Positions 8,626 to 17,208 of a stretch of 64,000 bases of DNA are shown here, in pieces. The notes below the pieces were generated by a model. That model searched no databases and had not been told where the DNA came from. It saw only the letters and a program-made list of their open reading frames with translations. Origin of the DNA: Ignatzschineria sp. GTDB taxonomy: Bacteria > Pseudomonadota > Gammaproteobacteria > Cardiobacteriales > Wohlfahrtiimonadaceae. The position numbers and the translations under genes are program-made. The stretch lies in the NCBI GenBank assembly GCA_030150405.1, contig JASLFU010000039.1, positions 1 to 64,000 on the forward strand, in the 5' to 3' direction. Position 1 is the first letter of the stretch. Each line of letters begins with the position of its first letter.

Positions 8626-9387
8626 TTATTCATGCTTTTTGCTACTTAAATTGGTGATATCCACATAGACCTCTCCATCCCCTTGAAGATTTTTAAGATC
8701 AGAGAGGGAGCCTTCGGCATAGATCACATCAAAAGGAATATGGTAAAACTCTCCATCATAAAGGGACTCTGCATGCGCCTTCCAACGGTTCAGCCACCCT
8801 TCTGTCCGCAAGCCTTTAAAGGGCTCAAACGGTCTTCCTGCCACCACTCGAGCATCATTGAGGAGGGTGTCGAGCTTTTCATAGGTTAGGTTAATTTTTT
8901 CTATAAAGAGCACCGAATCTTTAAACCCTAGCGCATGCATATAGTTGCCGATATCTTCAATATCCGGAAATTCATTCATCGCAATGCCATCTTCAAAGGT
9001 AAGATTCTCAAAACTTTCCACCCCAATCGTGGTAAAAAAGAGGCGGCCATGGGCATTTAGGCGAATCTGATAATCTCGCACTCGCTCCTCAAACTCCCAT
9101 ATATCTTGAAGCAGGAGATTACTCACAATAAGATCAAAACGTACTGCAGGATTATCCTCAACACTCTCAATATTTTCGACTATCTCCGCCTCGGGATAAC
9201 GCTTTTGTAGTAGCTCGGTGAAGTAATGATCAAATGCCCCATCATTTAAAATTCGCTTTGGCTGATGATCCTCATTTAAATAATCGACCATGCGCCGTGC
9301 AATCTCATGGTGTAAAAAGGCATGATCGGCATATTTCCCCCGATGATGTAGTAAGTAATTCCGGCTCTTAAATTTTGCTGCACTCAT
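8626..9387 (-). CDS. SAM-dependent methyltransferase-like protein (BioC/NDUFAF5-like, degenerate motif I)
   Basis: A 253-residue protein with the outline of class I methyltransferases. The post-motif II/III stretch FDLIVSNLLLQDIWEFEE and the following GRLFFTTIG recall malonyl-ACP methyltransferase BioC and the complex I assembly factor NDUFAF5. However, the usual glycine-rich SAM-binding motif I (acidic-x-G-x-G-x-G) appears only as ILNDGAFDHYF, which has a single Gly. SAM binding is therefore doubtful. It is monocistronic, with GAGAAG ahead of the ATG. No other biotin genes are visible. The nuo operon lies 13 kb away, so a complex I assembly role is only a thought. Confidence 0.55.
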   Translation of the reverse strand: MSAAKFKSRNYLLHHRGKYADHAFLHHEIARRMVDYLNEDHQPKRILNDGAFDHYFTELLQKRYPEAEIVENIESVEDNPAVRFDLIVSNLLLQDIWEFEERVRDYQIRLNAHGRLFFTTIGVESFENLTFEDGIAMNEFPDIEDIGNYMHALGFKDSVLFIEKINLTYEKLDTLLNDARVVAGRPFEPFKGLRTEGWLNRWKAHAESLYDGEFYHIPFDVIYAEGSLSDLKNLQGDGEVYVDITNLSSKKHE

Positions 9388-9568
9388 GATACTTCTCTGC
9401 GGTTTTCCGCACTCCTTCTAAAAAAGGGCTGACTAAGAGATCGCCTCGAAGTGATTAAATATTGCGATCTAGTTTACCACTCTTTCCAAACCTTTCGCCC
9501 GCAAAAATGGATTCCTCCCTATTTTAACGCGCCTTTGAACTGCCCTACACCGCCACCTCTAAAAGAGG

Positions 9569-9574
9569 TATAAT
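9569..9574 (+). promoter_or_regulatory. Candidate -10 box for coaD-queG
   Basis: A consensus TATAAT 90 bases upstream of coaD, preceded by the small palindrome CCTCTAAAAGAGG. No good -35 hexamer is seen at 16-18 bases. The remainder of the 9388-9664 gap between the divergent methyltransferase-like gene and coaD holds no gene that I can see. Confidence 0.35.
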
Positions 9575-9664
9575 CGCTCCTTAATGATCGATAACAATGA
9601 ATTATATTTTACGCCCCAAGGGCGCAACCAAAAGAGGAAGCTAATTTAAGCTAAAAGCAGAGAT

Positions 9665-10183
9665 ATGAGTGAATCAACCGCAGTCTATCCCGGCACGTTT
9701 GACCCTATTACCAATGGGCATTCTGATATTATTTTTCGTGCAGCCCGCATCTTTCCTAAATTAATTGTGGCTGTCGCCAAAATTACCGGCCCTTCTAAAA
9801 AGCCACTTTTTACCTTTGAAGAGCGGGTAGATATGGCAAAAGAGATCTTTAAAGGGCATGAGAATATTGAAGTAATCGGCTTTAATGACCTTCTCGCCCG
9901 ATTTATGACAGAGATTAATTCCAAAGTTTTAGTGCGCGGGCTTCGGGCTGTATCGGACTTTGAGTATGAATTTCAGATGGCCTCCCTTAATCGACATCTT
10001 AACCCCGATATTGAGACGATCTTTCTCACCCCGAGTGACAAATACTCCTTTGTCTCTTCTACGATGGTGCGAGAGGCCTCAATGCTTGGTGGTGATGTGA
10101 GCGCGATTGTTCACCCTTATGTAGATGCAGCCCTTAAAGAGAAGCGCCAACTTCGTACTAAAGCTCAATCTTCCCCAGCATAA
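9665..10183 (+). CDS. coaD: Phosphopantetheine adenylyltransferase
   Basis: CoaD transfers AMP from ATP to 4'-phosphopantetheine, the penultimate step of coenzyme A synthesis in the cytoplasm. The 172-residue protein shows the nucleotidyltransferase signature PGTFDPITNGH near residues 9-19 with the catalytic T/HxGH-type TNGH, the segment VRGLRAVSDFEYEFQM, and the C-terminal ATP loop FVSSTMVREA. The length is slightly more than E. coli CoaD (159) because of a basic tail. It is followed after seven bases by queG, so the two probably form one transcript. Confidence 0.96.
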   Translation: MSESTAVYPGTFDPITNGHSDIIFRAARIFPKLIVAVAKITGPSKKPLFTFEERVDMAKEIFKGHENIEVIGFNDLLARFMTEINSKVLVRGLRAVSDFEYEFQMASLNRHLNPDIETIFLTPSDKYSFVSSTMVREASMLGGDVSAIVHPYVDAALKEKRQLRTKAQSSPA

Positions 10184-10190
10184 AACGCCG

Positions 10191-11255
10191 ATGCCCCAAT
10201 TCTCATCCCCCCAATTTATCGCCAAATTAAAGGCTAAAGCCGCGCAGTTTGGCATTAATGAGATTAGCTCTAGCGGGATTGATCCGGGGAAAAATCGTGA
10301 CTACTTCATTGAGTGGCTCAATAAGGGCTATCACGGAGAGCTCGACTATATGCATAAACATGGGGAGAAGCGCTATTACCCCGCAAAACTGGTGGAGGGT
10401 ACTCTTTCACTTCTCACCTGCCAGCTCCATTATCGAAATCCAGAGATCGACCAATGGGCTCGCCTAAATGATCCAGAGCACGCCTATGTAGCAGAATATG
10501 CCTTGGGGAGGGATTACCATAAAGTACTACGAAAACAGCTTACAAACTTAGGAAAATGGCTGCAAGAAGAGATCCCTGGCTTACAATTTCGCGCCTTTGT
10601 AGATAGCGCTCCCATTCTTGAACGAGCCTTTAGCCAACAAGGGGGTATGGGTTTTTTTGGTAAAAACACCATGATTATTCACCCCCGAAAGGGCTCATTC
10701 TTCTTTTTAGGGCAGTTGCTAATCTCTCATAAAATTGAGATTCCCAGCACGCCCATTAATAACCATTGTGGCCAATGTACCCGATGCATCGATATCTGCC
10801 CCACTCAAGCTATTGTTGCCCTCTTTGAGCTCGATGCCCGGCGCTGCATCTCCTACTTAACGATCGAGCATTTTGGCCCCATCCCCGAAGAATTCCGCAA
10901 GCCTCTAGGTAACCGCATTTTTGGTTGCGACGATTGCCAGATTATCTGTCCCTGGAATCGCTTTGCCGTTCCCCTAAACACTCAAGACTTTCTCCCCCGG
11001 CATAAGCTCGATCAATCCACTCTTTTAGAGCTTTTTAGTTGGTCCGAGCAGGAATTTCTTAAAAAAACGGAAGGTAGCCCCATCCGCCGTTTAGGGTATA
11101 ATCGATGGTTGCGAAATATCGCAGTCGGCATCGGCAACAGCCCCTATTCGCCCAAAAATATCGAGGCCCTTCAAGCTAAATTATCCCACCCCGATGAGAT
11201 GGTGAAAGAGCATATCCTCTGGGCATTGGGGGAGCAGACTAGGAAACAAGCATAA
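10191..11255 (+). CDS. queG: Epoxyqueuosine reductase
   Basis: QueG reduces epoxyqueuosine to queuosine at the wobble base of GUN-anticodon tRNAs, using cobalamin and two [4Fe-4S] clusters. The 354-residue product has the N-terminal cobalamin domain (active-site segment DSAPILERAFSQQGGMGFFG) and a ferredoxin-like region: CGQCTRCIDICP, then CISYLTIEHFG, then GCDDCQIICPWNRF. A C-terminal HEAT-like tail ends with HPDEMVKEHILWALGE. The start at 10191, just after coaD, was preferred over an in-frame codon inside coaD because MPQFSSPQF immediately precedes the conserved fold. The ribosome site is weak, consistent with coupling to coaD. Confidence 0.94.
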   Translation: MPQFSSPQFIAKLKAKAAQFGINEISSSGIDPGKNRDYFIEWLNKGYHGELDYMHKHGEKRYYPAKLVEGTLSLLTCQLHYRNPEIDQWARLNDPEHAYVAEYALGRDYHKVLRKQLTNLGKWLQEEIPGLQFRAFVDSAPILERAFSQQGGMGFFGKNTMIIHPRKGSFFFLGQLLISHKIEIPSTPINNHCGQCTRCIDICPTQAIVALFELDARRCISYLTIEHFGPIPEEFRKPLGNRIFGCDDCQIICPWNRFAVPLNTQDFLPRHKLDQSTLLELFSWSEQEFLKKTEGSPIRRLGYNRWLRNIAVGIGNSPYSPKNIEALQAKLSHPDEMVKEHILWALGEQTRKQA

Positions 11256-11269
11256 AATCGGAAGTTTAT

Positions 11270-12415
11270 ATGGCTAAAAAAACCTTAAAAATAGGCATAC
11301 TTTTGCGCAATCGTCACGATGGACCTGGAGGCTTAGAAAAAGTATTACAGCAAGTTGAGTTAGGCCTTAGAAAATATAATGTGAAAGTATTTGTGTATGC
11401 TCTCTATCAACCAACATATACTGAGTTTGTTCAGAACTTCCAAAATTTTTACTGCCTACCTGCTCCGAAACTTATAACTGAAGAATCTAAACTACCAAAG
11501 CTTTTACGAAGAGCTCTTTATAAAGTATTTGTCTCATTAACGGGCAATAGACTATTTGTAAAAATGGCAGAAGATAATATAGATCTACTCATTACATTAG
11601 ATCTATCAAAACAATTTCTAAAAAACTATAGATTTCTTAATAATTTTAAAAAAAGAACTGGCATCCCTATTAGCTCTTGGGTGCATAGCTCTCTTAGTAA
11701 TACTTCTTCCAAGCTTGCAGAAAAAATACTATCTAAAATTGATCTATTTCATGGGCATCTTGCAATCAGCAAGGGAATTAAAGATGAGTTAAAAAGGCTA
11801 TATAATCAGACAAATATATTCCTCATACATAATCCTATTACTCCTGCTAAATTAGTTTCCCGTAACCCCAAAAAACTACTTTACATTGGGCGCATTGATA
11901 AAAATAAACGCGTACACTCTTTACTCCAAAACCTAACCGATCTACAAGGAGAATGGCAACTCGATATTTATGGTTCTACCGGGACTCAGGATGGCGACAT
12001 CCAGTTTAAGCAATATATTCATAGCCTTTCATTAAATAACAATGTTCTATTTCATGGCTGGAGAGCAAACCCATGGAGCGAAATTAAAGAGGCTGGGGTT
12101 TTACTCTTAAACTCAGAACAAGAAGGCCTTTCTTTAGTTATTTGCGAAGCTCTTATGAGAGGTATTCCTGTTGTATCCTCCGACTGCCCTACAGGCCCCT
12201 CCGAACTTATTATAAATAATGAAAATGGCTGGCTATATCCCGTACACGAAGAATTTAAAGGCATTGAGATCATTCAGAAAATAATCTCCGGAGAAATTGC
12301 CTTACCTGAGCCGTTACAGATACAAGATAGCGTCTCGTATTTAAGACAATCCCATGTCTTTGAAAAGATGTATCGAGCTATACTTGCTATATCATCTAAA
12401 AACCAACTCCCATAA
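11270..12415 (+). CDS. Glycosyltransferase family 4 protein
   Basis: A 381-residue GT-B fold glycosyltransferase. It has an N-terminal acceptor domain opening with GGLEKVLQQVE, the hinge region LLYIGRIDKNKRVHSLL, and the C-terminal GT4 signature E-x7-E (EQEGLSLVICEA) followed by MRGIPVVSSDCPTGPSELI. GT4 enzymes transfer sugars from nucleotide donors in LPS, capsule or glycoprotein synthesis. The exact donor and acceptor are unknown, though WaaG-like LPS core work is plausible given gmhB nearby. Base composition is clearly more AT-rich than the flanking queG and glyS, suggesting acquisition by transfer. A paralogue follows after five bases. Confidence 0.85.
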   Translation: MAKKTLKIGILLRNRHDGPGGLEKVLQQVELGLRKYNVKVFVYALYQPTYTEFVQNFQNFYCLPAPKLITEESKLPKLLRRALYKVFVSLTGNRLFVKMAEDNIDLLITLDLSKQFLKNYRFLNNFKKRTGIPISSWVHSSLSNTSSKLAEKILSKIDLFHGHLAISKGIKDELKRLYNQTNIFLIHNPITPAKLVSRNPKKLLYIGRIDKNKRVHSLLQNLTDLQGEWQLDIYGSTGTQDGDIQFKQYIHSLSLNNNVLFHGWRANPWSEIKEAGVLLLNSEQEGLSLVICEALMRGIPVVSSDCPTGPSELIINNENGWLYPVHEEFKGIEIIQKIISGEIALPEPLQIQDSVSYLRQSHVFEKMYRAILAISSKNQLP

Positions 12416-12420
12416 AAAAA

Positions 12421-13559
12421 ATGAAAATAGGTCTTTTATTTTTAACATACCAGCCTGGTAAAGGCGGATTAGAACAAGTAGTTAAAACTGTTACACGCTC
12501 TCTTGCTGATAAAAACTATCAGTTTTATATTTATGGTATTCACCAACCAGTTGATCAAGACTTTTTACAGTACGCCGTTAAAACCAAATTTATAAAATAT
12601 CCTTCATGGGTTGAAAATAAACCAATACTCATGCCAAAGTTTTTGCACCGTTTTTTGACTCGTAAGTATCGCGAAAATAGGCTTTTAAATCTTCTAGAGG
12701 AAGCAGAAAAAGATAAAATTGAATCTTTAATTATCCTGAATTTACATAAGCAATATAGCCAAAATTATCGTACTTTAAAAAAATTCAAAAAACAACCCAT
12801 ATACCCATAATCTCTTGGCCACATGGAACACTATTTGCAACTCCTAAAAAATTTAGACGCAAATTAAAAAAACAAGTATCTCTATTTGACGGACATCTAG
12901 CGATCAGCTCTGGCATCAAACAAGAATTAAAAAACTTGTATAACGTTGAGTCAACACACCTTATATATAATCCTATCCCAGAACCTAATAAAATAATATC
13001 TCGACAAAATAATCGCTTTCTTTTTATAGGCCGCATTGATGAAAATAAACGCTTACAAGGAATTCTTCAACAGTTAAAAAAAGTGCAAGATGACTGGCAT
13101 TTAGACATTTTTGGCTCTACTGGGAATATAAGTGAAGATAAAGCTCTCGTAAACTATATATCTAAACTAGGGCTCTGCAACAAGATTACATTTCATGGCT
13201 GGACTTTAGATCCGTGGTCAAAAATCAATTCGGCAGGCCTTTTATTGCTAAATTCCAAGCAAGAAGGCTTCCCTCTTGTAATTGCCGAGGCACTTATACG
13301 GGGTATTCCCGTTCTCTCCTCTAATTGTCCTGTTGGTCCGAATGAGTTAATAACTCATGAAAAAAATGGATGGTTATATGAAGTAAATAATGAAGAGGCT
13401 ATCCATCAAATACTGCAAGCCATCCTAAGTAAGGCAATCTCGTTACCATCAGAAAAGGATTGTCAAAACAGTGTGTCACACTTAAAAAGCCAAGTAGTCG
13501 TACGTAATTTCATTAATGCTTTAAAGAAGATCACCCACAACTTTAAAACTTATAATTAA
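12421..13559 (+). pseudogene. Second GT4 glycosyltransferase, split by a -1 frameshift
   Basis: A close relative of the preceding gene, broken into two reading frames. Frame 1 runs 12421-12810 and ends in TAA. The rest continues in the -1 frame from about 12798 to 13559. It contains HIPIISWPHGTLF, LFDGHLAISSGIKQELK, FLFIGRIDENKRL and the E-x7-E motif EGFPLVIAEA. Adding one A to the A6 run at 12787-12792 gives KFKKTTHIPIISW, aligning directly with NFKKRTGIPISSW of the neighbour. It may be an inactive gene, a slippage-controlled gene, or a sequencing error. No separate ribosome site supports the 12936 internal start. It is AT-rich like its neighbour. Confidence 0.8.
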
Positions 13560-13641
13560 TGAGTAAACCTTCTAAATACGGTAAAATCACACAATATTTC
13601 AGTAAAAATTACGATTTAAGAGATCTAAAAACGGAACAATC

Positions 13642-15708
13642 ATGATTAAAGAGACGCTACTAATTGAAATTGGGACCGAAGAGCTTCCCCCACGGGCTTT
13701 GAATAACTTGTCGGAGGCTTTTAAAAAGGGGATTGAAAGCGAACTTAATGCAAAAAAGTTGAGTTTTGATGGGGTTACTGCATTTGCCACTCCCCGTCGA
13801 TTGGCTCTTGTGATCGATAATCTCCAATCACGACAAGAAGATTATAAAAATGAGCGCCGGGGCCCTGCGGTTCAAGCTGCGATGAAAGATGGCGAACCCA
13901 CACCTGCCCTTTTAGGTTTTGCACGCTCTTGCGGCGCTAAAATCGATGAGCTCACAATATTAGAGACCGATAAAGGTGCTTGGTACACATTTAGCCAAGA
14001 TGTAAAAGGGCAAACTTTAGAAGCGATGCTGCCGGAAATGGTGGAAAAATCGCTTAAAGCACTTCCCATTCCTAAGCGGATGCGTTGGGCCGATCATGAT
14101 TTTGAATTTGTGCGTCCTGTACGCTGGATCACCCTTCTTTATGGCGATCAACTTATCGAGCTTGAGCTCTTTGGTATTCACGCAAGCAACCAGACTCGGG
14201 GGCATCGTTTCCATACAGACTCGCCAATTACAATCGATCATGCCAAAAACTATGAATCAATTTTAGAAAATCAGGGCAAGATCATCCCCAGTTTTGCTAA
14301 ACGTAAAGCGATGATCGAAGATCAGATTGAAACTGCCTCAAAAGCGTATGGTAAAGCGATTGTAAGTCCCGCACTTCTCGATGAAGTGACAGCGCTTGTT
14401 GAGTTCCCCGTTGCCATGATCGGGAGCTTTGAACCCCACTTTTTAGATGTTCCCCAAGAGGCCTTAATCATTGCGATGGAAGATCACCAGCGCTACTTCC
14501 CGATTATTGATCAGGCGGGGAAACTTGTGGATAAATTCTGCTTTATCAGCAATATTGTTAGCAATGAGCCAAGCGCAGTCATTGATGGTAATGAGCGTGT
14601 TATTCGCCCCCGCTTTGCAGATGCCCAATTCTTCTGGGAAGAGGATAAAAAAATTCCTTTAGAGGATTATCTAACACGTTTAGAATCTGTCGTGTTTCAG
14701 GCAAAGCTAGGCACTCAAGCCGATAAGATTCGCCGCGTAAAAGCACTTGCCGAAGCGATTGCGGAAAAGATCGGCGCCGATAAAGCGGTTGTCTCTCGTG
14801 CGGCAAGACTCAATAAATCGGATCTTGTGAGCGATATGGTACAAGAGTTCCCCGAGCTTCAAGGCACCATGGCTCGTTACTACGCTGAGAATCAAGGTGA
14901 ACCTAAATTGGTTGCAGATTCTTTAGAGCAGGTCTATTGGCCTCGCTTTGCAGGGGACAAATTACCGGAATCTAAAGAGGCGCAAGCATTAGGCATCGCC
15001 GAACGTTTAGATACGATTGTGGGCATCTTCTCTATTGGGGAGATCCCCACGGGATCCCGCGATCCTTACGGTTTACGCCGTAATGCCTTAGCGATTTTAC
15101 GCATTATGATAGAAGGTGAGCTCCCGCTCGATCTTTTAGAGCTTATAAACATTAGCGCAGCTTCCATGCCGGCATCGATCGAGGCGGAGAAGAGTGTAGA
15201 GACGATCTTCACCTATATTTTTGATCGCTTACGGGCTTACTCGGCAGATCTTAAAGTCTCAAGCGATACATTTGCCTCAATTGCGGAGCTTAAACTTACT
15301 AATCCGCTCGATATCTACCATCGCCTCTTAGCAGTAGCACACTTTAAAGCGCTTCCTGAAGCGGAAGCTTTGGTGGAATCAAATCGCCGAATTCACAATA
15401 TTCTGCATAACAATAAGTTAGATGTTACAGCTTATCCCACGGCAGATCTTTTAGAAAATGAGGCTGAAAAGGCCCTCTTTAATTTAGCTGAAGAGCTTGA
15501 AGCTAAAATCACTGCCCTTGCGGAGAAAGATGATTATCAGAGTATTTTAATGACTCTAGCCAATTTAGCAGAGCCCCTTGCCACCTTCTTTGATGAGACG
15601 ATGGTCATGACGGAGAATATCGCTGTGCGCGATAACCGTGTGGCGCTCTTAATGAAGATTCGCAACTTTTTTGAAAATGTTGCAGATATCTCCAAGCTTC
15701 AACTCTAA
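13642..15708 (+). CDS. glyS: Glycine--tRNA ligase beta subunit
   Basis: GlyS is the beta subunit of the tetrameric alpha2beta2 bacterial glycyl-tRNA synthetase, contributing tRNA binding and recognition. The 688-residue length matches E. coli (689). The N-terminus LLIEIGTEELPPRAL, the segments KRMRWADHDFEFVRPVRW and MEDHQRYFPI, and the C-terminal anticodon-binding region ending RNFFENVADISKLQL are all typical. The gene normally follows glyQ (alpha subunit), but here the glycosyltransferase pair precedes it and glyQ is absent from the window. GGAACAATC precedes the ATG. Confidence 0.96.
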   Translation: MIKETLLIEIGTEELPPRALNNLSEAFKKGIESELNAKKLSFDGVTAFATPRRLALVIDNLQSRQEDYKNERRGPAVQAAMKDGEPTPALLGFARSCGAKIDELTILETDKGAWYTFSQDVKGQTLEAMLPEMVEKSLKALPIPKRMRWADHDFEFVRPVRWITLLYGDQLIELELFGIHASNQTRGHRFHTDSPITIDHAKNYESILENQGKIIPSFAKRKAMIEDQIETASKAYGKAIVSPALLDEVTALVEFPVAMIGSFEPHFLDVPQEALIIAMEDHQRYFPIIDQAGKLVDKFCFISNIVSNEPSAVIDGNERVIRPRFADAQFFWEEDKKIPLEDYLTRLESVVFQAKLGTQADKIRRVKALAEAIAEKIGADKAVVSRAARLNKSDLVSDMVQEFPELQGTMARYYAENQGEPKLVADSLEQVYWPRFAGDKLPESKEAQALGIAERLDTIVGIFSIGEIPTGSRDPYGLRRNALAILRIMIEGELPLDLLELINISAASMPASIEAEKSVETIFTYIFDRLRAYSADLKVSSDTFASIAELKLTNPLDIYHRLLAVAHFKALPEAEALVESNRRIHNILHNNKLDVTAYPTADLLENEAEKALFNLAEELEAKITALAEKDDYQSILMTLANLAEPLATFFDETMVMTENIAVRDNRVALLMKIRNFFENVADISKLQL

Positions 15709-15755
15709 TAAGTAGCCATCTATTTTGTGTGGATAGCTCGCTATCTCTCCAACGC

Positions 15756-15799
15756 TAGGGCATTACCGATCTCTAACTTTGCGGTAATGCCCTACTTTA
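15756..15799 (+). terminator. Hairpin between glyS and gmhB
   Basis: A perfect 13-bp stem pairs 15756-15768 with 15782-15794 around a 13-base loop, followed by a weak CTTTATTG tail. It ends only about 17 bases before the gmhB start codon. It is either a leaky terminator or an attenuator controlling read-through into gmhB-plsC-rsmD. Confidence 0.55.
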
Positions 15800-15811
15800 T
15801 TGAGGTTTCCT

Positions 15812-16417
15812 ATGGGTTCATTTATGGGTGATAAAGCTAAAACTAGAGACTCTCAAAGAGTTCCCGCACTGGTGATTTTAGATCGTGATGGCGTGATCAA
15901 TCACGATTCTCCCCACTATATTAAATCAGCCGATGAGTGGCACCCTATTCCCGGCAGTTTAGAAGCGATTGCCCAATTAACTAAAGCGGGAATTCAGGTG
16001 GCCATTGCCACCAATCAGCGGGGAATTTCACTTGGCCTCTATGGGCACAAAGAGCTGCATGAAATGCATGAAAAACTGGAGCGATTACTCCATCCCTTAG
16101 GGGGAAAGATTGCGCAGATTGAGTTCTGTATTGCAGATGATGAGAATCATCCTGACCGCAAACCCAATCCCGGCATGCTAAAGCGCTTAAAGCAGAATCT
16201 CTTAAGCACTCCCTCTGATCTTGTCTATTTTGTTGGGGATAAATACTCCGACCTTGAAGCCGCAATAGGAGCAGATAGCATCCCGATTTTAGTCCGCACC
16301 GGCAATGGAAAAAAAACCGAGAAAGAGCTAAAGGGCACTCCATTTCAAGAGATAGATGTTTTTAATGACCTTGCCCATTTTGTGGCAGAGCTTCTTAGTT
16401 ATTCTAAAACCATATAA
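15812..16417 (+). CDS. gmhB: D-glycero-beta-D-manno-heptose-1,7-bisphosphate 7-phosphatase
   Basis: GmhB dephosphorylates heptose bisphosphate in the ADP-heptose pathway for LPS inner core. The 201-residue HAD-superfamily (histidinol-phosphatase-like) protein has the nucleophile motif LDRDGVIN (D24, D26), HPIPGSLEAI, ATNQRGIS (motif II), the RKPNPGML region and the C-terminal VGDKYSDLEAA acidic motif. The ATG at 15812 was chosen over TTG 15800 because GAGG sits six bases upstream. The CxH...CxC zinc loop of E. coli GmhB is missing: FCIADDENHPDRKPNPG keeps one Cys only. It begins a plus-strand run with plsC and rsmD, in the same order as the glyQ-glyS-gmhB-plsC neighbourhoods of related bacteria. 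Confidence 0.88.
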   Translation: MGSFMGDKAKTRDSQRVPALVILDRDGVINHDSPHYIKSADEWHPIPGSLEAIAQLTKAGIQVAIATNQRGISLGLYGHKELHEMHEKLERLLHPLGGKIAQIEFCIADDENHPDRKPNPGMLKRLKQNLLSTPSDLVYFVGDKYSDLEAAIGADSIPILVRTGNGKKTEKELKGTPFQEIDVFNDLAHFVAELLSYSKTI

Positions 16418-16440
16418 ATAATGCAGAAGGAATATTGATA

Positions 16441-17205
16441 ATGATTACCTGGCTTCGCTCCTTAATCACCTTCCTCGGGTTTATAATTATCGGCGTGGTA
16501 ATTACCCCCATTATGCTACTCTTTTCACTCCCTTTTTGGGGACGCCCCTTTCATGCCATTGTGCGAGTTTGGTGCAAAATGAATCTTGGCTGGCTCCGCA
16601 TCGCGGCAGGTGTAAAATATCGAGTATTAGGGGAAGAGAATCTTCAACATCTCGAAAAGAAACCTCACCTACTGCTCTCTAATCATCAATCTACTTTTGA
16701 GACCTATCTCTACTCTATCTTGCTCCCTCCCCACTCCTTCGTGCTAAAAAAACAGCTCCTCTATATCCCCTTTTTTGGTTGGGGTTTAGCGAAAACAAAG
16801 CCGATCAGTATTGATCGAGAAGCGGGAAGAGCCGCTCTTAAAAAGATGGTGAGTCAAGCACAAGAACGCTTTCAGATCGATCGCTCTGTGATTATCTTTC
16901 CGGAGGGAACTCGAGCTAATCCCGATCAAAAAGTGCCCTATAAAAAAGGGGCTTTTATTGTGGCAAAAGAGCTTAATGCCCCTATTTTACCGCTTGCGAT
17001 TAACTCCGGAAGAGCCTGGCCTAAGGGAAGCTTTTTAAAATATCCTGGAACAATTACACTCACTATCGGCAAACCGATTATGACTGAAGGGCGAAAAATA
17101 GGTGAGATCGCCACCGAAACAGAAACCTGGATTCGTAGCCATACTTACCCCTCTCTCGACCCTGCCCTCAAACCTCAAGCGCTTGAAGCAAAATCGGAGG
17201 AGTAA
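16441..17205 (+). CDS. plsC: 1-acyl-sn-glycerol-3-phosphate acyltransferase
   Basis: PlsC acylates lysophosphatidic acid to phosphatidic acid at the inner membrane. The 254-residue protein has an N-terminal hydrophobic anchor (LITFLGFIIIGVVITPIML), the catalytic block NHQSTFET, in which the usual HX4D reads HX4E as in some proteobacterial homologues, then KPISIDREAGR and the substrate loop FPEGTRA. The ATG at 16441 lies nine bases from AAGGA; an in-frame TTG at 16435 is too close to that site. It lies between gmhB and rsmD with short spacers and is probably cotranscribed. Confidence 0.92.
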   Translation: MITWLRSLITFLGFIIIGVVITPIMLLFSLPFWGRPFHAIVRVWCKMNLGWLRIAAGVKYRVLGEENLQHLEKKPHLLLSNHQSTFETYLYSILLPPHSFVLKKQLLYIPFFGWGLAKTKPISIDREAGRAALKKMVSQAQERFQIDRSVIIFPEGTRANPDQKVPYKKGAFIVAKELNAPILPLAINSGRAWPKGSFLKYPGTITLTIGKPIMTEGRKIGEIATETETWIRSHTYPSLDPALKPQALEAKSEE

Positions 17206-17208
17206 TCG

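Noticed and set aside
12936..13559. Independent glycosyltransferase gene starting at 12936
   Set aside because: The matching frame extends upstream to about 12798 and joins the first half by a one-base shift, so it is the second part of one broken gene.
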